A DNA stretch of 38,720 bases from Burkholderiales bacterium (GCA_900290335.1 OKRD01000013.1:87329-126048), one strand, 5' to 3'; positions 8,502 to 18,353 are shown, counted from the first letter of the stretch. Translations and numbers: made by a program. The notes: generated by a model not told the origin, from the sequence alone.

Positions 8502-10442
8502 TTGCTCGATCGCGCCGCCCCCCGGCCACGAAAATTTGGACCCTACACCGCTCGGGTAATGGCGGTAGCGGTGGCGCTGCTGTGCAGCGGACTGGCCGCC
8601 GCCAGCACGGTGCCGATACGAAAGCTCGACTGGTCCTACTCGGCGCCCGATCCGCTGGCCCCGACCGATGCCAGCGGCGGGGCCTCGCTCTCCTCCTTTG
8701 ATTTGCCGCTGCGCTGGTCCACGGTCGAAGGTTCGCCGCTGCACACGGTTGCGCTGCGCATGCACTTTCACCTCGAGGCGGTTCCCGACCGGACCTGGGC
8801 GGTACTGCTGTCGCATGCCAGCGAGGGCGGACGCCTGAGCGTCAATGGACATTTCATCGGCGCGATCGCCGCGGAAAGCGAAGAGCGTCACGTCGTCTGG
8901 CGGCGCCCGCAGTTGCAGGCGATCGATGCCCCCCTGCTGGTGGTGGGCGAAAATGAGCTGCTGCTCGAGACCTCCTACGGGCCTGGGCCGCACGTCCTCG
9001 CCGGCGTGGAAGTTGGCCCCTTGAGCGAGCTTTGGCATCGCTACGCGGTGCAGTTCATACTGGACTACGTTTCCACCTGGAGCGGCGCCACGATGGCGCT
9101 GCTGACCGCTCTGGTATTTGGCGCGCTCTGGTTGCAGCGGCGCGAAGCAATCTCGAAGCTGCTCGCGTTGGCGGCGCTGTACTGGCTCGTGTACTGCGCC
9201 GCCTGGCTGGTGGAAGTCATGCCGATGGAGCTTCGCCCTTGGGTACGACTGGCCGACATGGCGGCGAAGGCGGCGTTCGGCGCGACGCTCGCCATCACGC
9301 TGCTGCGCCTTTCTTCGCTTTCGCGGCGTCGGGAGGAGTGGCTGATCGGCGCCTACGCGGCACTCGGGCCCACGCTCTCCCTGGCCAGTTCGATGCGCGC
9401 CGATCCCTATCTGCAGCTGTCGTGGGAACCGGGGCTGATTCTGGTGGTGGCAATTGCCACCGGTGTCGGACTTTATCGGCGCACGCATGGGCTCGCCGCG
9501 CCGCACCCGCTGGTCCTGATCGCCGCCGTCGCGCTGCTGTTCGCGGCGCTGCTCGACTTCGGCGGCGTGGTCGGCCTGAACTCGCTCGAGGGCACGCCGG
9601 CGATGAATTTTGCCGGCCCGCTGATGCTGGCGGCACTGGCGACGCCGCTGGTCGATGGCTTCATCAAGATGATGCACGAGGCCGAAACGGCGCGCGCCGA
9701 ACTCGAGACGCGCGTGCGGGAGCGCGAGCAACTGCTGAAGAGAAATTTCGAGCGGCTGCGCGAGAGCGAGCGGATCAAGGTGGAGGCGCAGGAACGGCAA
9801 CGTATCATGCAGGACATGCACGATGGCCTGGGCTCGCAGCTCATGTCCTCGCTGATGCTCGTCGAGCGCGGCGCGGTGAGCAACGATCAGTTTGCCCAGA
9901 TCCTGCGCGAATCGATCGACGACATGCGCCTGGCCATTGACGCCCTGGCGGCCGAGGATGCCGACCTCGCGGCCGCGCTCGGCAATCTTCGCTTCCGCAT
10001 GGAACCGCGGCTGCGGGCCGCGGGGATGGAGTTGACCTGGGACGCACGCCGGCTGCCCGAGGAAGTCGGCCTACACCCGGATGTCGTCCTGCCGATCCTG
10101 CGCATCGTCCAGGAAGCCTTGACCAACGCGCTCAAGCACAGTCGCGCGCGCGCGGTGCGCGTGACGCTTGCCGTCGAGGGCAGCGGCGACGCGCGCTGGC
10201 TCGATATCCGAATTGCCGACAATGGCCGCGGCATAGCCGAGGAGCGGGTCGGCGGCCGCGGCCTGCTGAACATGCGCAACCGTGCACAGAAGATCGGTGC
10301 GCAGCTGAAACTGGAAACGGCGCCGAACGTGGGCACCACGGTGCACCTGCGCGCGCGCATCGGCGCGGCGACCCCGAGCACGAAGACGCAGCAAACGGTG
10401 CTCAACACCCAAGCAATCATCGAGCGGGCACGCCAGCAGTAA
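8502..10442 (+). CDS. Membrane histidine kinase, 7TM sensor and HisKA_3 type
   Basis: 646-residue sensor kinase paired with the upstream regulator. In order: an N-terminal signal or anchor (VMAVAVALLCSGLAAAS); a ~150-residue extracytoplasmic beta-rich region resembling the 7TMR-DISM sensor layout; about seven transmembrane helices (roughly residues 185-395); a coiled coil (TARAELETRVREREQLL...); the HisKA_3 dimerisation helix with phospho-His440 (MQDMHDGLGSQL); and a HATPase domain with N box (QEALTNALKHS), G1 (ADNGRGI) and G2 (GGRGLLNMRNRA). The start used is TTG at 8502, with GGAAAG about eight bases upstream; ATG at 8559, just before the hydrophobic segment, is a real alternative. The stimulus is unknown. 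Confidence 0.92.
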   Translation: MLDRAAPRPRKFGPYTARVMAVAVALLCSGLAAASTVPIRKLDWSYSAPDPLAPTDASGGASLSSFDLPLRWSTVEGSPLHTVALRMHFHLEAVPDRTWAVLLSHASEGGRLSVNGHFIGAIAAESEERHVVWRRPQLQAIDAPLLVVGENELLLETSYGPGPHVLAGVEVGPLSELWHRYAVQFILDYVSTWSGATMALLTALVFGALWLQRREAISKLLALAALYWLVYCAAWLVEVMPMELRPWVRLADMAAKAAFGATLAITLLRLSSLSRRREEWLIGAYAALGPTLSLASSMRADPYLQLSWEPGLILVVAIATGVGLYRRTHGLAAPHPLVLIAAVALLFAALLDFGGVVGLNSLEGTPAMNFAGPLMLAALATPLVDGFIKMMHEAETARAELETRVREREQLLKRNFERLRESERIKVEAQERQRIMQDMHDGLGSQLMSSLMLVERGAVSNDQFAQILRESIDDMRLAIDALAAEDADLAAALGNLRFRMEPRLRAAGMELTWDARRLPEEVGLHPDVVLPILRIVQEALTNALKHSRARAVRVTLAVEGSGDARWLDIRIADNGRGIAEERVGGRGLLNMRNRAQKIGAQLKLETAPNVGTTVHLRARIGAATPSTKTQQTVLNTQAIIERARQQ

Positions 10443-10475
10443 GACCGCGCTGGCGACGGACGCCGACCTGGCGCC

Positions 10476-11051
10476 TTAGCTCACGTCGGCCCGACGCTTG
10501 CGCGCGAAGGTCCGCCGGAACTTCTCCACCTTGGGCCCGATCACGAACATGCAATAGCCCTGCGTGGGGTTGTGGCGGAAGTATTCCTGGTGGTAGGTCT
10601 CGGCCCGGTAATAGCGGTCGACCGGTTCGAGCTGCGTGACGATGTCGTCTTCGAACAAATGCTGCGCCTCTCGCAGGAACTGCGTCGCGACCGCCTTTTG
10701 CTCCTCACTGTGATACAGGATCGCCGAGCGGTACTGACTGCCGATGTCGTTGCCCTGGCGGTTGGGCGTGGTTGGATCGTGGACCGCGAAGAACACCTCG
10801 AGCAGATCCCGGTAGGCGAGGCGTGCCGGGTCAAATTCGATACGCACCACTTCCGCGTACCCGGTCTCGCCAGCGCACACCTGGCGATAGTCCGGATTCT
10901 CTGTGCGGCCGTTGGAATACCCGGACTCGACGTCAACCACCCCGTCGAGTTCCTCGAACACCGCCTCCAAGCACCAGAAGCAGCCTCCCCCTAATGTCGC
11001 GAATTCATTGCCCGGTCGCGGCGCGGGCCCAAGCGAATTGCCAATTGACAT
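10476..11051 (-). CDS. msrA: Peptide methionine (S)-S-oxide reductase
   Basis: Reduces methionine-S-sulfoxide in proteins and free Met-S-oxide, repairing oxidative damage. The catalytic motif GGGCFWC is near the N-terminus. GYSNGRTENPDYRQVCAGETGY, HDPTTPNRQGNDIGSQYRSAI and the C-terminal GYCMFVIGPKVEKFRR are typical; the Cys in GYC is a candidate resolving residue. Length is 191 residues, with no signal peptide, so cytosolic. ATG at 11051 has an AAGGAG Shine-Dalgarno seven bases upstream; the longer ORF-track version is rejected. Convergent with the histidine kinase gene (33-bp gap). Confidence 0.95.
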   Translation of the reverse strand: MSIGNSLGPAPRPGNEFATLGGGCFWCLEAVFEELDGVVDVESGYSNGRTENPDYRQVCAGETGYAEVVRIEFDPARLAYRDLLEVFFAVHDPTTPNRQGNDIGSQYRSAILYHSEEQKAVATQFLREAQHLFEDDIVTQLEPVDRYYRAETYHQEYFRHNPTQGYCMFVIGPKVEKFRRTFARKRRADVS

Positions 11052-11402
11052 GGTGAACTCCTTGCGGGTCCTGCCTGGGATCGGGGCGACGCCCGGTTGC
11101 CCCGCCTGCTGCGCTACTGGTCCGGCCGGCCCGCGCAACGCTCTGCGCGCGAGCCACTCTCGCCGCTGCCTTGATCACCGCTCGATGCAACCTGGCACCT
11201 AGCTTACCCCCGGAACCATGACAGCGTTTTTGCACTGCAATTTGGGGCTTGCCCCCGCTCAAGGCCGCCTCCAGAATTGCCGAAATACGGACACCGGGGG
11301 ATGGATCCCCTGCGGCAGGGGCGCCGGGCCAGGCCCTGCGCCGGGGGAGCGAGAAGCGCAGGGGTAACTGCCGATGCCGGGGCGCGCGAGTGGAGAAATT
11401 CG
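11052..11402. other. 351-bp gene-free region with GC-rich inverted repeats
   Basis: Lies between divergent msrA and the thioesterase gene. No ORF here looks coding. Three inverted repeats stand out: GGGGC-TT-GCCCC (11244-11255), GGGGAT-GG-ATCCCC (11297-11310) and GCAGGG...CCCTGC (11315-11339). None is followed by a T run, so they are not intrinsic terminators. The last two would fall in a 5' leader of the thioesterase gene. Confidence 0.5.
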
Positions 11403-11813
11403 ATGACCTTCATCAAACCGTATCTGATTCGGCTCTCGCACTGCGACCCCACCGGGACCGTGTTTTACCCCAATTACTTTCACATCTTCAACGCGCTGGT
11501 CGAGGATTGGTTCTACGAGGCCATCGAGATCCGCTTCGATGAATTTCTCATGTCGCGCGGCCTGGCGCTGCCCACGGTGCGCATGGAGGCCACCTTCTCC
11601 AAGCCGACGAAGATGGGGGAGACCGTCGACTTCTGGCTCACCCTATCGCACGTCGGACGCACCTCGGTGCGCTTCACCATGGGCGTCGACAAGGAAGGAG
11701 AGCAGCGCGTGCGGATGAACCGCATCGCGGTCTGCACCTCGCAGGAGACTCGCGAAGCCACCGTCATCCCCGAAGACGTGCGCGAGAAGATGCTCGAATT
11801 CATGCGCGAATGA
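11403..11813 (+). CDS. Hotdog-fold acyl-CoA thioesterase, 4HBT/YbgC-like
   Basis: 136-residue single hotdog domain that hydrolyses an acyl-CoA thioester. The N-terminal block LSHCDPTGTVFYPNYFHIFN matches the 4-hydroxybenzoyl-CoA thioesterase pattern, with Asp15 in the position of the catalytic Asp (D-P-x-G-x-V-x-Y-P-N-Y). This suggests an aromatic or short-chain acyl-CoA substrate, which sequence alone cannot fix. ATG at 11403 has TGGAGA about seven bases upstream; the ORF-track extension to 11277 runs through the inverted-repeat leader and is rejected. No aromatic-degradation cluster is visible nearby. The next gene, on the opposite strand, is a crotonase. Confidence 0.88.
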   Translation: MTFIKPYLIRLSHCDPTGTVFYPNYFHIFNALVEDWFYEAIEIRFDEFLMSRGLALPTVRMEATFSKPTKMGETVDFWLTLSHVGRTSVRFTMGVDKEGEQRVRMNRIAVCTSQETREATVIPEDVREKMLEFMRE

Positions 11814-11868
11814 GGCGCGCGACCGCCAATAGCCGTTGCGCAGCACAGCGCCGCCGTAGCGGCCGGAC

Positions 11869-12672
11869 TCAAGGCGTTGGGCCGCCGGCCGCACTCACCC
11901 AGTGCGGCGCACGTTTGGCGAAGAACGCGGCCATGCCTTCTGCCGCCTCGTCCGTGGTGCGCTGCTGCGCAATCGCGCGCGCGGTGCGCTCGATGACCTC
12001 GTCGGCGATCTCGCGCCCCTCGACCTCGAAGACCAGCGCCTTGGCAGCGGCCTGCGACCTCGGGCCGCCCGCGCACAGCGCTTCGCAGATCTGGCGCACG
12101 CAGCCATCGAGCTCGTCGGCTGCGACCACTTCGTGCGCCAGGCCCATTTGCGCGGCGCGCGCTGCCGAGATGCGCTCCGCGCTCTGCACGTATCGCAGCG
12201 CTTGGCGCGGACCGATCGCACGCACTACGTACGGGCTGATGACGGCCGGAATCAGCCCCAGTCGGGCTTCGGACATCGCGAAGCTCGCATCGTGCGTGGC
12301 GACGCAGATATCGCAGGCCGCGGCTATTCCCATCCCCCCGCCGAGCGCCGCACCGTGCACACGGGCCAGCGTTGGCTTGCTCATGCGCGCAAGGCCGTAC
12401 AGCATCCGGGCAAAGCGGCGCGCGTCCTGCAGATTCTCTTCCATCGTCGCTGCCGCGGCCCGACCCATCCAGTGCAGATCGGCACCGGCGCAGAAGTTGC
12501 GTCCCTTCCCCGCGACGATGACGACCCGAACAGCGGGATCGACCTCGAGGGCACGGCTGGCCGCGTCGAGCTCCTCGATCAAGACCTCGTTGAAGGCATT
12601 GTGCACTTGCGGACGGTTCATCCAGATAGTGGCGGTCGCTGCGCCGCGTTCCACGCTTAGCGTCTGGTACAC
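11869..12672 (-). CDS. Enoyl-CoA hydratase family, likely methylglutaconyl-CoA hydratase
   Basis: Crotonase-fold enzyme. The oxyanion-hole segments are NFCAGADLHWM and HGAALGGGMGIAAACD, and the C-terminal MAAFFAKRAPHW is typical of hydratases. The block ARLGLIPAVISPYVVRAIG is characteristic of 3-methylglutaconyl-CoA hydratase (LiuC/AtuE type) in leucine and isoprenoid degradation, so that substrate is favoured. No other liu gene is adjacent, so it remains an inference. The ORF-track start is a TTG at 12687, but GTG at 12672 sits five bases after AAGGAGA and is the better start, giving 267 residues. Convergent with the thioesterase gene. Confidence 0.88.
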   Translation of the reverse strand: MYQTLSVERGAATATIWMNRPQVHNAFNEVLIEELDAASRALEVDPAVRVVIVAGKGRNFCAGADLHWMGRAAAATMEENLQDARRFARMLYGLARMSKPTLARVHGAALGGGMGIAAACDICVATHDASFAMSEARLGLIPAVISPYVVRAIGPRQALRYVQSAERISAARAAQMGLAHEVVAADELDGCVRQICEALCAGGPRSQAAAKALVFEVEGREIADEVIERTARAIAQQRTTDEAAEGMAAFFAKRAPHWVSAAGGPTP

Positions 12673-12798
12673 GTTCTCTCCTTCCAAGCCGCGTCAATCA
12701 CTCGACGCCGATTGTCCTCCCCGCCAAGGATCCCGCAAGCCGCTCGTGGACCGGCACATGCTTTAATCGGTTACTTTTCCACCGCTGCCCCCCGTTCG

Positions 12799-13056
12799 AT
12801 GCGATTGCCCGATCTGTTCGGATTTGCCGCTGCCGTCCTGACAACCGTCGCCTTCGTCCCGCAGGTCCTGCACACCTGGAAGACGCGTCACGCGGGCGGC
12901 ATCTCGCTGGGCATGCTTTGCCTGTTCACGCTGGGCGTCGCGCTATGGCTTTGCTACGGTCTGCTCCTCGGCGCATGGCCGGTGATCGCCGCCAACGCGA
13001 TCACGCTTGCACTGGCGCTGTTCCTGCTGGCGATGAAGCTGCGCTTCGGTCGGTAA
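12799..13056 (+). CDS. SemiSWEET-type sugar transporter
   Basis: 85-residue membrane protein with three predicted helices (about residues 4-23, 35-56 and 58-80), matching one MtN3/SWEET triple-helix repeat. The PQ motif in VAFVPQVLHTWKTRHAGGIS is the family landmark. SemiSWEETs dimerise to make a complete facilitative sugar pore in the inner membrane. No Shine-Dalgarno is obvious before ATG 12799, but upstream in-frame sequence is Pro/Arg-rich and lacks homology-like character, so this start is preferred. The substrate cannot be named from sequence. Confidence 0.88.
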   Translation: MRLPDLFGFAAAVLTTVAFVPQVLHTWKTRHAGGISLGMLCLFTLGVALWLCYGLLLGAWPVIAANAITLALALFLLAMKLRFGR

Positions 13057-13073
13057 ATCCGGCGGGCGGTTCC

Positions 13074-14132
13074 TCAATCGGCGTCGATGATCCTGCTCTG
13101 GCTGCCGGCAGCCGCGCGGCGCAGCCGATCGTGGACGGCTTCCCAGGGCTCGCCGCTCGGCGGAATCGCGACCAGCAAACGCTCGGCCGCACTCGCATCG
13201 AGCTGGCGCAGAGCGTCGTACAGCGCATGGGCGTATTCGGCCGGAGCGGCGGCGGCCGCAATGTGCATTGCCAGGTCGCCCGCGGGGAGGCGCCGGAGCT
13301 GCTCCGGCGGTGCCAGCACCGCCAGCGGCAAGGGCCGCAGTTGCGACACCCGCGCCGCCAGGTCCGCCGGTCCCACCAGCTCGAGCAGTTTGCGCGGCGC
13401 ATAGTGCCCGGCAACCCGGCCGGAGGCGCGCGGCGCGGGCTCGGCATCGGCGGCGATCGCTACCGCCGCGCCGAGCGCCGCGCCGATCTGGGCGCGGCCG
13501 ATCGAACCCGGCCTCAGGATGCGCACCCCCCCGGCGGCAAAGTCGACGATGGTCGATTCGATGCCCAGTGCACTGGCACCGCCGTCCAATATGAAATCGA
13601 CCAAACCGCCGGGCTTTTCGCCCAGGTCCGCACGCACGTGGGCGGCCCGAGTCGGGCTGATGCGGCCGTAGCGGTTCGCGCTCGGCGCCGCGATCGCGGA
13701 CGTGTCATCGTGGCGTGCCGCGCACAGGCCGCGCAGCAGCGATTGCGCCCAGGGATTGACCGGGCAGCGCAAACCGACGGTATCCTGGCCACCGGTCAGG
13801 GCGTCGCAGGCGCGCGCGGTGCGCGGCAAGATCAGCGTTAGCGGCCCCGGCCAAAACTGCTTCATCAGTGCCCGCGCGGCCGCTGGGATCTCCCGCGCCC
13901 AGCCCGCCACCGCGGCGGCATCGGCAACGTGGACGATCAGCGGGTGCGCGCGCGGCCGCCCCTTGGCACGGAATATCGCGGCAATCGCATCGGGCTGGTC
14001 GGCGTCGGCACCCAAGCCGTAGACCGTTTCCGTCGGGAAGGCAACCAGGCCGCCGCGGAGCAAGACCTCGACCCCATGACGTACCGCCGCCGCGTCGACG
14101 CCCCCTTCGGTGCCGCCCGCGCGACTTCTCAT
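13074..14132 (-). CDS. L-threonylcarbamoyladenylate synthase, Sua5 long form
   Basis: Makes threonylcarbamoyl-AMP from Thr, bicarbonate and ATP, the first step of t6A37 tRNA modification. The YrdC-like catalytic domain (about 1-215) shows PTETVYGLGADA, KGRPRAHPLIVHV, SAIAAPSANRYGRISPT, IESTIVDF and RILRPGSI. After SGRVAGHYAPRKLLEL comes the C-terminal Sua5 domain, for a total of 352 residues, so this is the Sua5 rather than the short TsaC type. The ATG overlaps the purK stop by four bases (ATGA), indicating translational coupling. It is the last gene of the minus-strand gap/pur run. Confidence 0.94.
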   Translation of the reverse strand: MRSRAGGTEGGVDAAAVRHGVEVLLRGGLVAFPTETVYGLGADADQPDAIAAIFRAKGRPRAHPLIVHVADAAAVAGWAREIPAAARALMKQFWPGPLTLILPRTARACDALTGGQDTVGLRCPVNPWAQSLLRGLCAARHDDTSAIAAPSANRYGRISPTRAAHVRADLGEKPGGLVDFILDGGASALGIESTIVDFAAGGVRILRPGSIGRAQIGAALGAAVAIAADAEPAPRASGRVAGHYAPRKLLELVGPADLAARVSQLRPLPLAVLAPPEQLRRLPAGDLAMHIAAAAAPAEYAHALYDALRQLDASAAERLLVAIPPSGEPWEAVHDRLRRAAAGSQSRIIDAD

Positions 14133-15328
14133 TGCATCGCGGCTTGCGCCACGGAGCGCGGCAGCTCCAGATGCAAGATGTTCGCCACCGAGGCCGCGCG
14201 CTGGCAGGCGAGGCCCATCGACTCGCCTACCACGGTAACGTGCCCCATCTTCCGGCCCCGCCGCGCCTCGCTCTTGCCATACAGGTGCAAGCAGGCCCCG
14301 GGTACCGCCAGGACGCGGTCAAAAGCTGGCGAGCAGACCTGCCCGTCGCGACCGACCCACAGATCGCCGAGCAAATTGAGCATGACGGCGGGAGTCAGCA
14401 GCCGGGAATCTCCCAAGGGCATGCGCGCCAGGGCACGGACCTGCTGCTCGAACTGGCTGCTCACGCACGCCTCGATGGTCGCGTGTCCGCTGTTGTGCGG
14501 CCGCGGCGCGATTTCATTGACCAGCAACTGCCCGTCGGCCAGCTCGAACAGTTCCACGCACAGCACCCCGACGTACGCCAAGCCATCGGCGATCCGCGCG
14601 GCGATCGCGCAGGCGCGCTCGGTCTGGACGGTGTCGATGCGCGCGGGCACGACCGAACACGCGAGTATGCCGTCGCGGTGCTCATTCTCGCTCACCGGGA
14701 AGTAGGCCTTGGCACCGTCGCTGCCGCGGGCGACAATGACCGACAGCTCACGGCGCAGCGCCAGTCGCCGCTCGAGCACGCACTCGACTGATTGCAGTTG
14801 CGCCCAGGCGGCGCCCAGGGCCGCGCGCTCGTCCACGTCGACCTGCCCCTTGCCGTCGTAACCGAGCCGGGCCGTCTTCAGGATGGCCGGAAACAGCGCC
14901 GCATCGAGCGATTGCGGGTCGGTCGCGGCAGTAAGGGCCGCGTGCGGCACGACCTCGACGCCGCAGGAGCGGACGAAGCCCTTTTCCGCGATTCGGTCCT
15001 GGGCGACGGTGACCGCAGCCGCCGACGGCCGGACGGGGCAGTACCGGGCCAGCAGTTCCAGGCTGCGTGCGGGGACGTTCTCGAATTCGGTCGTTACCGC
15101 CGCACAGCACCGGCCCAGTTCCTCCAGCGCGGCGGAGTCGTCGTAGGCGGCAACGATCTGGCGTTCGGCCACCGCCCCCGCCGGCCCGTCGGCCGCCGGA
15201 TCGAGCACACAGACGCGATAGCCCATCGACTGGGCCGCCATGCAGAACATGCGTCCCAGCTGCCCGCCGCCGAGGACGCCAAGCCAGCTGCCGGGCGCGA
15301 TCGCCCCCTCGGCGTCATGGTCGGTCAC
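14129..15328 (-). CDS. purK: 5-(carboxyamino)imidazole ribonucleotide synthase
   Basis: ATP-grasp enzyme converting AIR, ATP and bicarbonate to N5-CAIR in purine synthesis. 399 residues. The N-terminal [12 protein letters not shown] is diagnostic; [31 protein letters not shown] and [17 protein letters not shown] are further family blocks. It starts at GTG 15328, overlapping the purE stop by four bases (GTGA). PurE, immediately upstream, uses its product. Confidence 0.95.
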   Translation of the reverse strand: MTDHDAEGAIAPGSWLGVLGGGQLGRMFCMAAQSMGYRVCVLDPAADGPAGAVAERQIVAAYDDSAALEELGRCCAAVTTEFENVPARSLELLARYCPVRPSAAAVTVAQDRIAEKGFVRSCGVEVVPHAALTAATDPQSLDAALFPAILKTARLGYDGKGQVDVDERAALGAAWAQLQSVECVLERRLALRRELSVIVARGSDGAKAYFPVSENEHRDGILACSVVPARIDTVQTERACAIAARIADGLAYVGVLCVELFELADGQLLVNEIAPRPHNSGHATIEACVSSQFEQQVRALARMPLGDSRLLTPAVMLNLLGDLWVGRDGQVCSPAFDRVLAVPGACLHLYGKSEARRGRKMGHVTVVGESMGLACQRAASVANILHLELPRSVAQAAMQ

Positions 15329-15819
15329 AGCGGCAGCGTCATATTGCGCGCCTTCTCGCCCTGGGTTGCGCGGAACTGGGCGAGCTTCATCGCGAGAACC
15401 GGATCGTCGAGTGCCAGCGTCGAGACCGCGAACAGGGCCGCATTGGCAGCGCCGGCCTCGCCGATCGCAAACGTGGCAACGGGTATTCCCTTGGGCATCT
15501 GGACGATCGACAGGAGGCTGTCTTCCCCGCGCAGGTACCGCGACGGCACCGGCACGCCCAGCACCGGGATGAGCGTCTTGGATGCCAGCATTCCGGGAAG
15601 GTGCGCCGCCCCGCCGGCGCCGGCAACGATGATGCGCAGGCCGCGTTCGCGGGCACCCTCGGCATAGGCGAACATGTCGTCGGGCATCCGATGGGCCGAA
15701 ATGACGCGGGCCTCGAAGGCAACGCCAAAGTCCTGCAGGATCTCGCAGGCGTGCTTCATGGTGTCCCAGTCGGATTCGGAACCCATCACCACACCGACCA
15801 GGGCATGGTTACGGCTCAC
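15325..15819 (-). CDS. purE: N5-CAIR mutase, class I PurE
   Basis: Converts N5-CAIR to CAIR. 164 residues. Motifs are [23 protein letters not shown] and [12 protein letters not shown], typical of class I PurE that works with PurK. The start is GTG at 15819, with GGAG about eight bases upstream. It lies 45 bp after purC and overlaps purK. Confidence 0.96.
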   Translation of the reverse strand: MSRNHALVGVVMGSESDWDTMKHACEILQDFGVAFEARVISAHRMPDDMFAYAEGARERGLRIIVAGAGGAAHLPGMLASKTLIPVLGVPVPSRYLRGEDSLLSIVQMPKGIPVATFAIGEAGAANAALFAVSTLALDDPVLAMKLAQFRATQGEKARNMTLPL

Positions 15820-15864
15820 GAGGCCAGCTCCCGCAGCATCCGCACCCGACCAGAATCCATGTCA

Positions 15865-16785
15865 TCACCCCGCGACGAGTCGATCCAGCGCCTCGCGGTA
15901 TCGCGCGGCGGTCTTGCCGATGATGTCCTGCGGCAGCGCCGGCGGCGGCGGGGTCTTGTCCCACGGCTGCTGCTGCAGCCAGTCGCGCAGGAACTGCTTA
16001 TCGAAGCTCGGGGGAGACACCCCTACACGATACTGATCCACCGGCCAAAAGCGCGAGGAATCCGGCGTGAGCACCTCGTCCATCAAGCGCAATTCCCCGC
16101 GGCGGTCCAGGCCGAACTCGAACTTCGTGTCGGCGATGATGATCCCCCGCCCGCGAGCAATCTCGGCCGCGCTCCGGTACAGGCGCAGCGCAAAGTCGCG
16201 GACGCGTTCGGCCAGCGCGCCACCGATTCGTTCGCAGACCTGGTCAAAACTGATGTTCTCGTCGTGCATCCCAAGCTCGGCCTTGTGCGCAGGCGTAAAC
16301 AGCGGCCCGGGCAGTTGCTGCGCCAGCTGCAGGCCGCCAGGCAGAGCGATTCCGCAGACCCGTCCCTCGCGACAGTAATCGCTCCATCCGGAGCCGATCA
16401 GATAACCGCGCACCACCGCCTCGACCGGCAGCGGCACCAGCCGCTGGGCGACCACCGCCCGCCCCTCTACCTGTCCGCGCTCGTCGGCCTGCACCACGCT
16501 CGCCGGATCGATGCCCGTCAGGTGGTTGGGCCCGAGTGCAGCGAGCCGGGCGAACCAGAAGTTGGACATGGCGTTGAGCACCCGTCCCTTGCCGGGAATC
16601 GGTTCGCGCATGATCACGTCGAACGCCGAGATCCGGTCGGTGGTGATGATGAGAAGGCGGTCCTCGCCGACGGCGTAGGTATCGCGCACCTTGCCGCGGT
16701 ACACCAGCGGCAGCGATTTGAGGCGGGACTCGAATATCGGGGCAGAGGCGTCCGGCGGCTCGACCGCTGCCGTGCCCGCACTCAC
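15865..16785 (-). CDS. purC: SAICAR synthetase, long form
   Basis: Ligates aspartate to CAIR to give SAICAR. Motifs are [52 protein letters not shown] and [12 protein letters not shown]. At about 306 residues it is the long type also found in yeast and many betaproteobacteria, not the ~240-residue E. coli type. The ORF track extends far upstream through the kinase gene. GTG at 16785, overlapping the dgkA stop in a GTGA, is chosen because it gives the expected length and continues the coupled-operon pattern. Confidence 0.94.
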   Translation of the reverse strand: MSAGTAAVEPPDASAPIFESRLKSLPLVYRGKVRDTYAVGEDRLLIITTDRISAFDVIMREPIPGKGRVLNAMSNFWFARLAALGPNHLTGIDPASVVQADERGQVEGRAVVAQRLVPLPVEAVVRGYLIGSGWSDYCREGRVCGIALPGGLQLAQQLPGPLFTPAHKAELGMHDENISFDQVCERIGGALAERVRDFALRLYRSAAEIARGRGIIIADTKFEFGLDRRGELRLMDEVLTPDSSRFWPVDQYRVGVSPPSFDKQFLRDWLQQQPWDKTPPPPALPQDIIGKTAARYREALDRLVAG

Positions 16786-17201
16786 CCGAAGCGTGACCAC
16801 AGGACGGTCACCCAAATGCCGCCGGCCAGCAGCAGCGCCAGCATGACTGCGGCACTGCCCAGATCCTTGGCTCGCTTGGCCAAGGGATTGATCTCGAAGC
16901 TGTGGCGGTCGATCGCCGCCTCGATCGCGGTGTTCAGGAGCTCGACGATCAAAACCAGGACAACCGACCCGACCATCAGCAAGCGCTCGATCACGGCGAT
17001 CGGCAAAAGCACCGCGATCGGGATCAGGGCCGCCGCCAGGAGCAACTCCTGTCGAAAGGCATCCTCCTCGCACCAGGCCGCTATGAATCCGTCGATGGAA
17101 TAGCGAAACGCGTTCCAGACCCGCTGCAGCCCGCGCTTGCCCTTCAGTGCCCGGCTATCGCGCGGCGCCGAAGGGCTTTGCAGCGGGGAGTCCGGATTCA
17201 T
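16782..17201 (-). CDS. dgkA: Diacylglycerol kinase, prokaryotic type
   Basis: Small inner-membrane kinase that phosphorylates diacylglycerol in membrane lipid turnover. 139 residues with three transmembrane helices. Active-site blocks are [13 protein letters not shown] and [14 protein letters not shown], followed by [15 protein letters not shown] ~30-residue charged N-terminal extension precedes the usual start. It sits eight bases after fba and overlaps purC by four bases, so it is part of the gap-pgk-fba-pur transcription unit, an unusual place for it. Confidence 0.94.
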   Translation of the reverse strand: MNPDSPLQSPSAPRDSRALKGKRGLQRVWNAFRYSIDGFIAAWCEEDAFRQELLLAAALIPIAVLLPIAVIERLLMVGSVVLVLIVELLNTAIEAAIDRHSFEINPLAKRAKDLGSAAVMLALLLAGGIWVTVLWSRFG

Positions 17202-17209
17202 CTCGACCG

Positions 17210-18274
17210 TCAGCGGATGTGCTGCGCCAGCTCGCCGGCGCGGTAGCGCAGCGCCATCTTAGGCAAAGGCTGGGCGACCAGCTTCGCCGCCATGCCCTCG
17301 CAACCAAACTCCACGTAGCGCTGCTTGCAGATCTTCTTGGTCGCCTCGCGTGCGGGTTTGAGAAAATCGCGCGGATCAAACTTGGACGGATTCTGCGCCA
17401 GGAACTTGCGCACCGCCGCGGTCATCGCCAGGCGAATATCGGTGTCGATGTTGATCTTGCGCACACCGTGCTTGATGGCTTCCTGGATCTCCTCGACCGG
17501 CACTCCGTACGTTTCCTTGATTTCGCCACCGTACTTGCGAATCTCTTCGAGCAGATCCTGGGGAACGCTGGAAGAGCCGTGCATGACCAGGTGAGTGGTA
17601 GGAATCCTGGCGTGAATCTGCTTGATGCGATCGATGGCCAGGATATCCCCGGTCGGCTTGCGCGAGAACTTGTAGGCGCCATGCGAGGTGCCGATGGCGA
17701 TCGCCAGCGCATCGAGCTGCGTACGCTTGACGAAATCGGCGGCCTGGTCCGGGTCCGTTAGCAGCATATCGCGCGTCATCTTTCCCTCGGCGCCGTGGCC
17801 GTCTTCCTTGTCGCCCTCCATCGTCTCCAGCGAACCCAGACAGCCAAGCTCACCTTCGACGCTGACGCCGAGCGCGTGCGCCGTATCGACCACCTTCTTG
17901 GTCACCTGGCAGTTGTAATCGTAATCGGCGACCGTCTTGCCGTCCTCCTTCAAGGACCCGTCCATCATGACCGAGGAAAAGCCCAGGCGCATCGCCGAAT
18001 CGCAGACGGCCGGCGACGCCCCGTGGTCCTGATGCATCGCGACCGGGATATTGGGATACGTCTCGATGGCGGCCTCGATCAGGTGGCGCAGAAAAATCTC
18101 ACCGGTGTATTTGCGGGCACCCGCCGACGCCTGCATGATCACCGGCGAATTCACCTCCGAGGCGGCCTCCATGATCGCCTGCACCTGTTCAAGATTATTG
18201 ACGTTGAACGCCGGAACACCATAGGTGTGTTCGGCAGCATGGTCGAGCATTTGCCGTAATGAAATCAGGGCCAT
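17210..18274 (-). CDS. fba: Fructose-bisphosphate aldolase, class II, CbbA type
   Basis: Zn-dependent aldolase interconverting fructose 1,6-bisphosphate with DHAP and G3P. 354 residues. [28 protein letters not shown] (zinc-binding His), [24 protein letters not shown] and [10 protein letters not shown] are the class IIA signatures. The insert [17 protein letters not shown]-like region is typical of the CbbA (Calvin/glycolysis) subtype of betaproteobacteria. ATG at 18274 follows AAGGAGA. It lies 79 bp after pgk, with no pyruvate kinase gene between. Confidence 0.95.
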   Translation of the reverse strand: MALISLRQMLDHAAEHTYGVPAFNVNNLEQVQAIMEAASEVNSPVIMQASAGARKYTGEIFLRHLIEAAIETYPNIPVAMHQDHGASPAVCDSAMRLGFSSVMMDGSLKEDGKTVADYDYNCQVTKKVVDTAHALGVSVEGELGCLGSLETMEGDKEDGHGAEGKMTRDMLLTDPDQAADFVKRTQLDALAIAIGTSHGAYKFSRKPTGDILAIDRIKQIHARIPTTHLVMHGSSSVPQDLLEEIRKYGGEIKETYGVPVEEIQEAIKHGVRKINIDTDIRLAMTAAVRKFLAQNPSKFDPRDFLKPAREATKKICKQRYVEFGCEGMAAKLVAQPLPKMALRYRAGELAQHIR

Positions 18275-18353
18275 TTCCGTCTCTCCTTTGAGTATCTTCC
18301 GCGAACGCAGCGAGTTACCGCTGCCGTTTGTCCATTTCCATGCTGTCGCCGAG

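Noticed and set aside
8460-9821. 453-residue minus-strand ORF
   Set aside because: Antisense shadow of the histidine kinase, His/Arg/Gln-rich with no motif.
11296-11340. Fluoride-riboswitch-like opening (GGGGATGG)
   Set aside because: Only the first few bases resemble the crcB motif; the conserved downstream core is missing and the next gene is a thioesterase, not a fluoride exporter.
15067-17103. 678-residue plus-strand ORF
   Set aside because: Arg/Pro/His-rich shadow antisense to purK, purE, purC and dgkA, all of which have clear family motifs.
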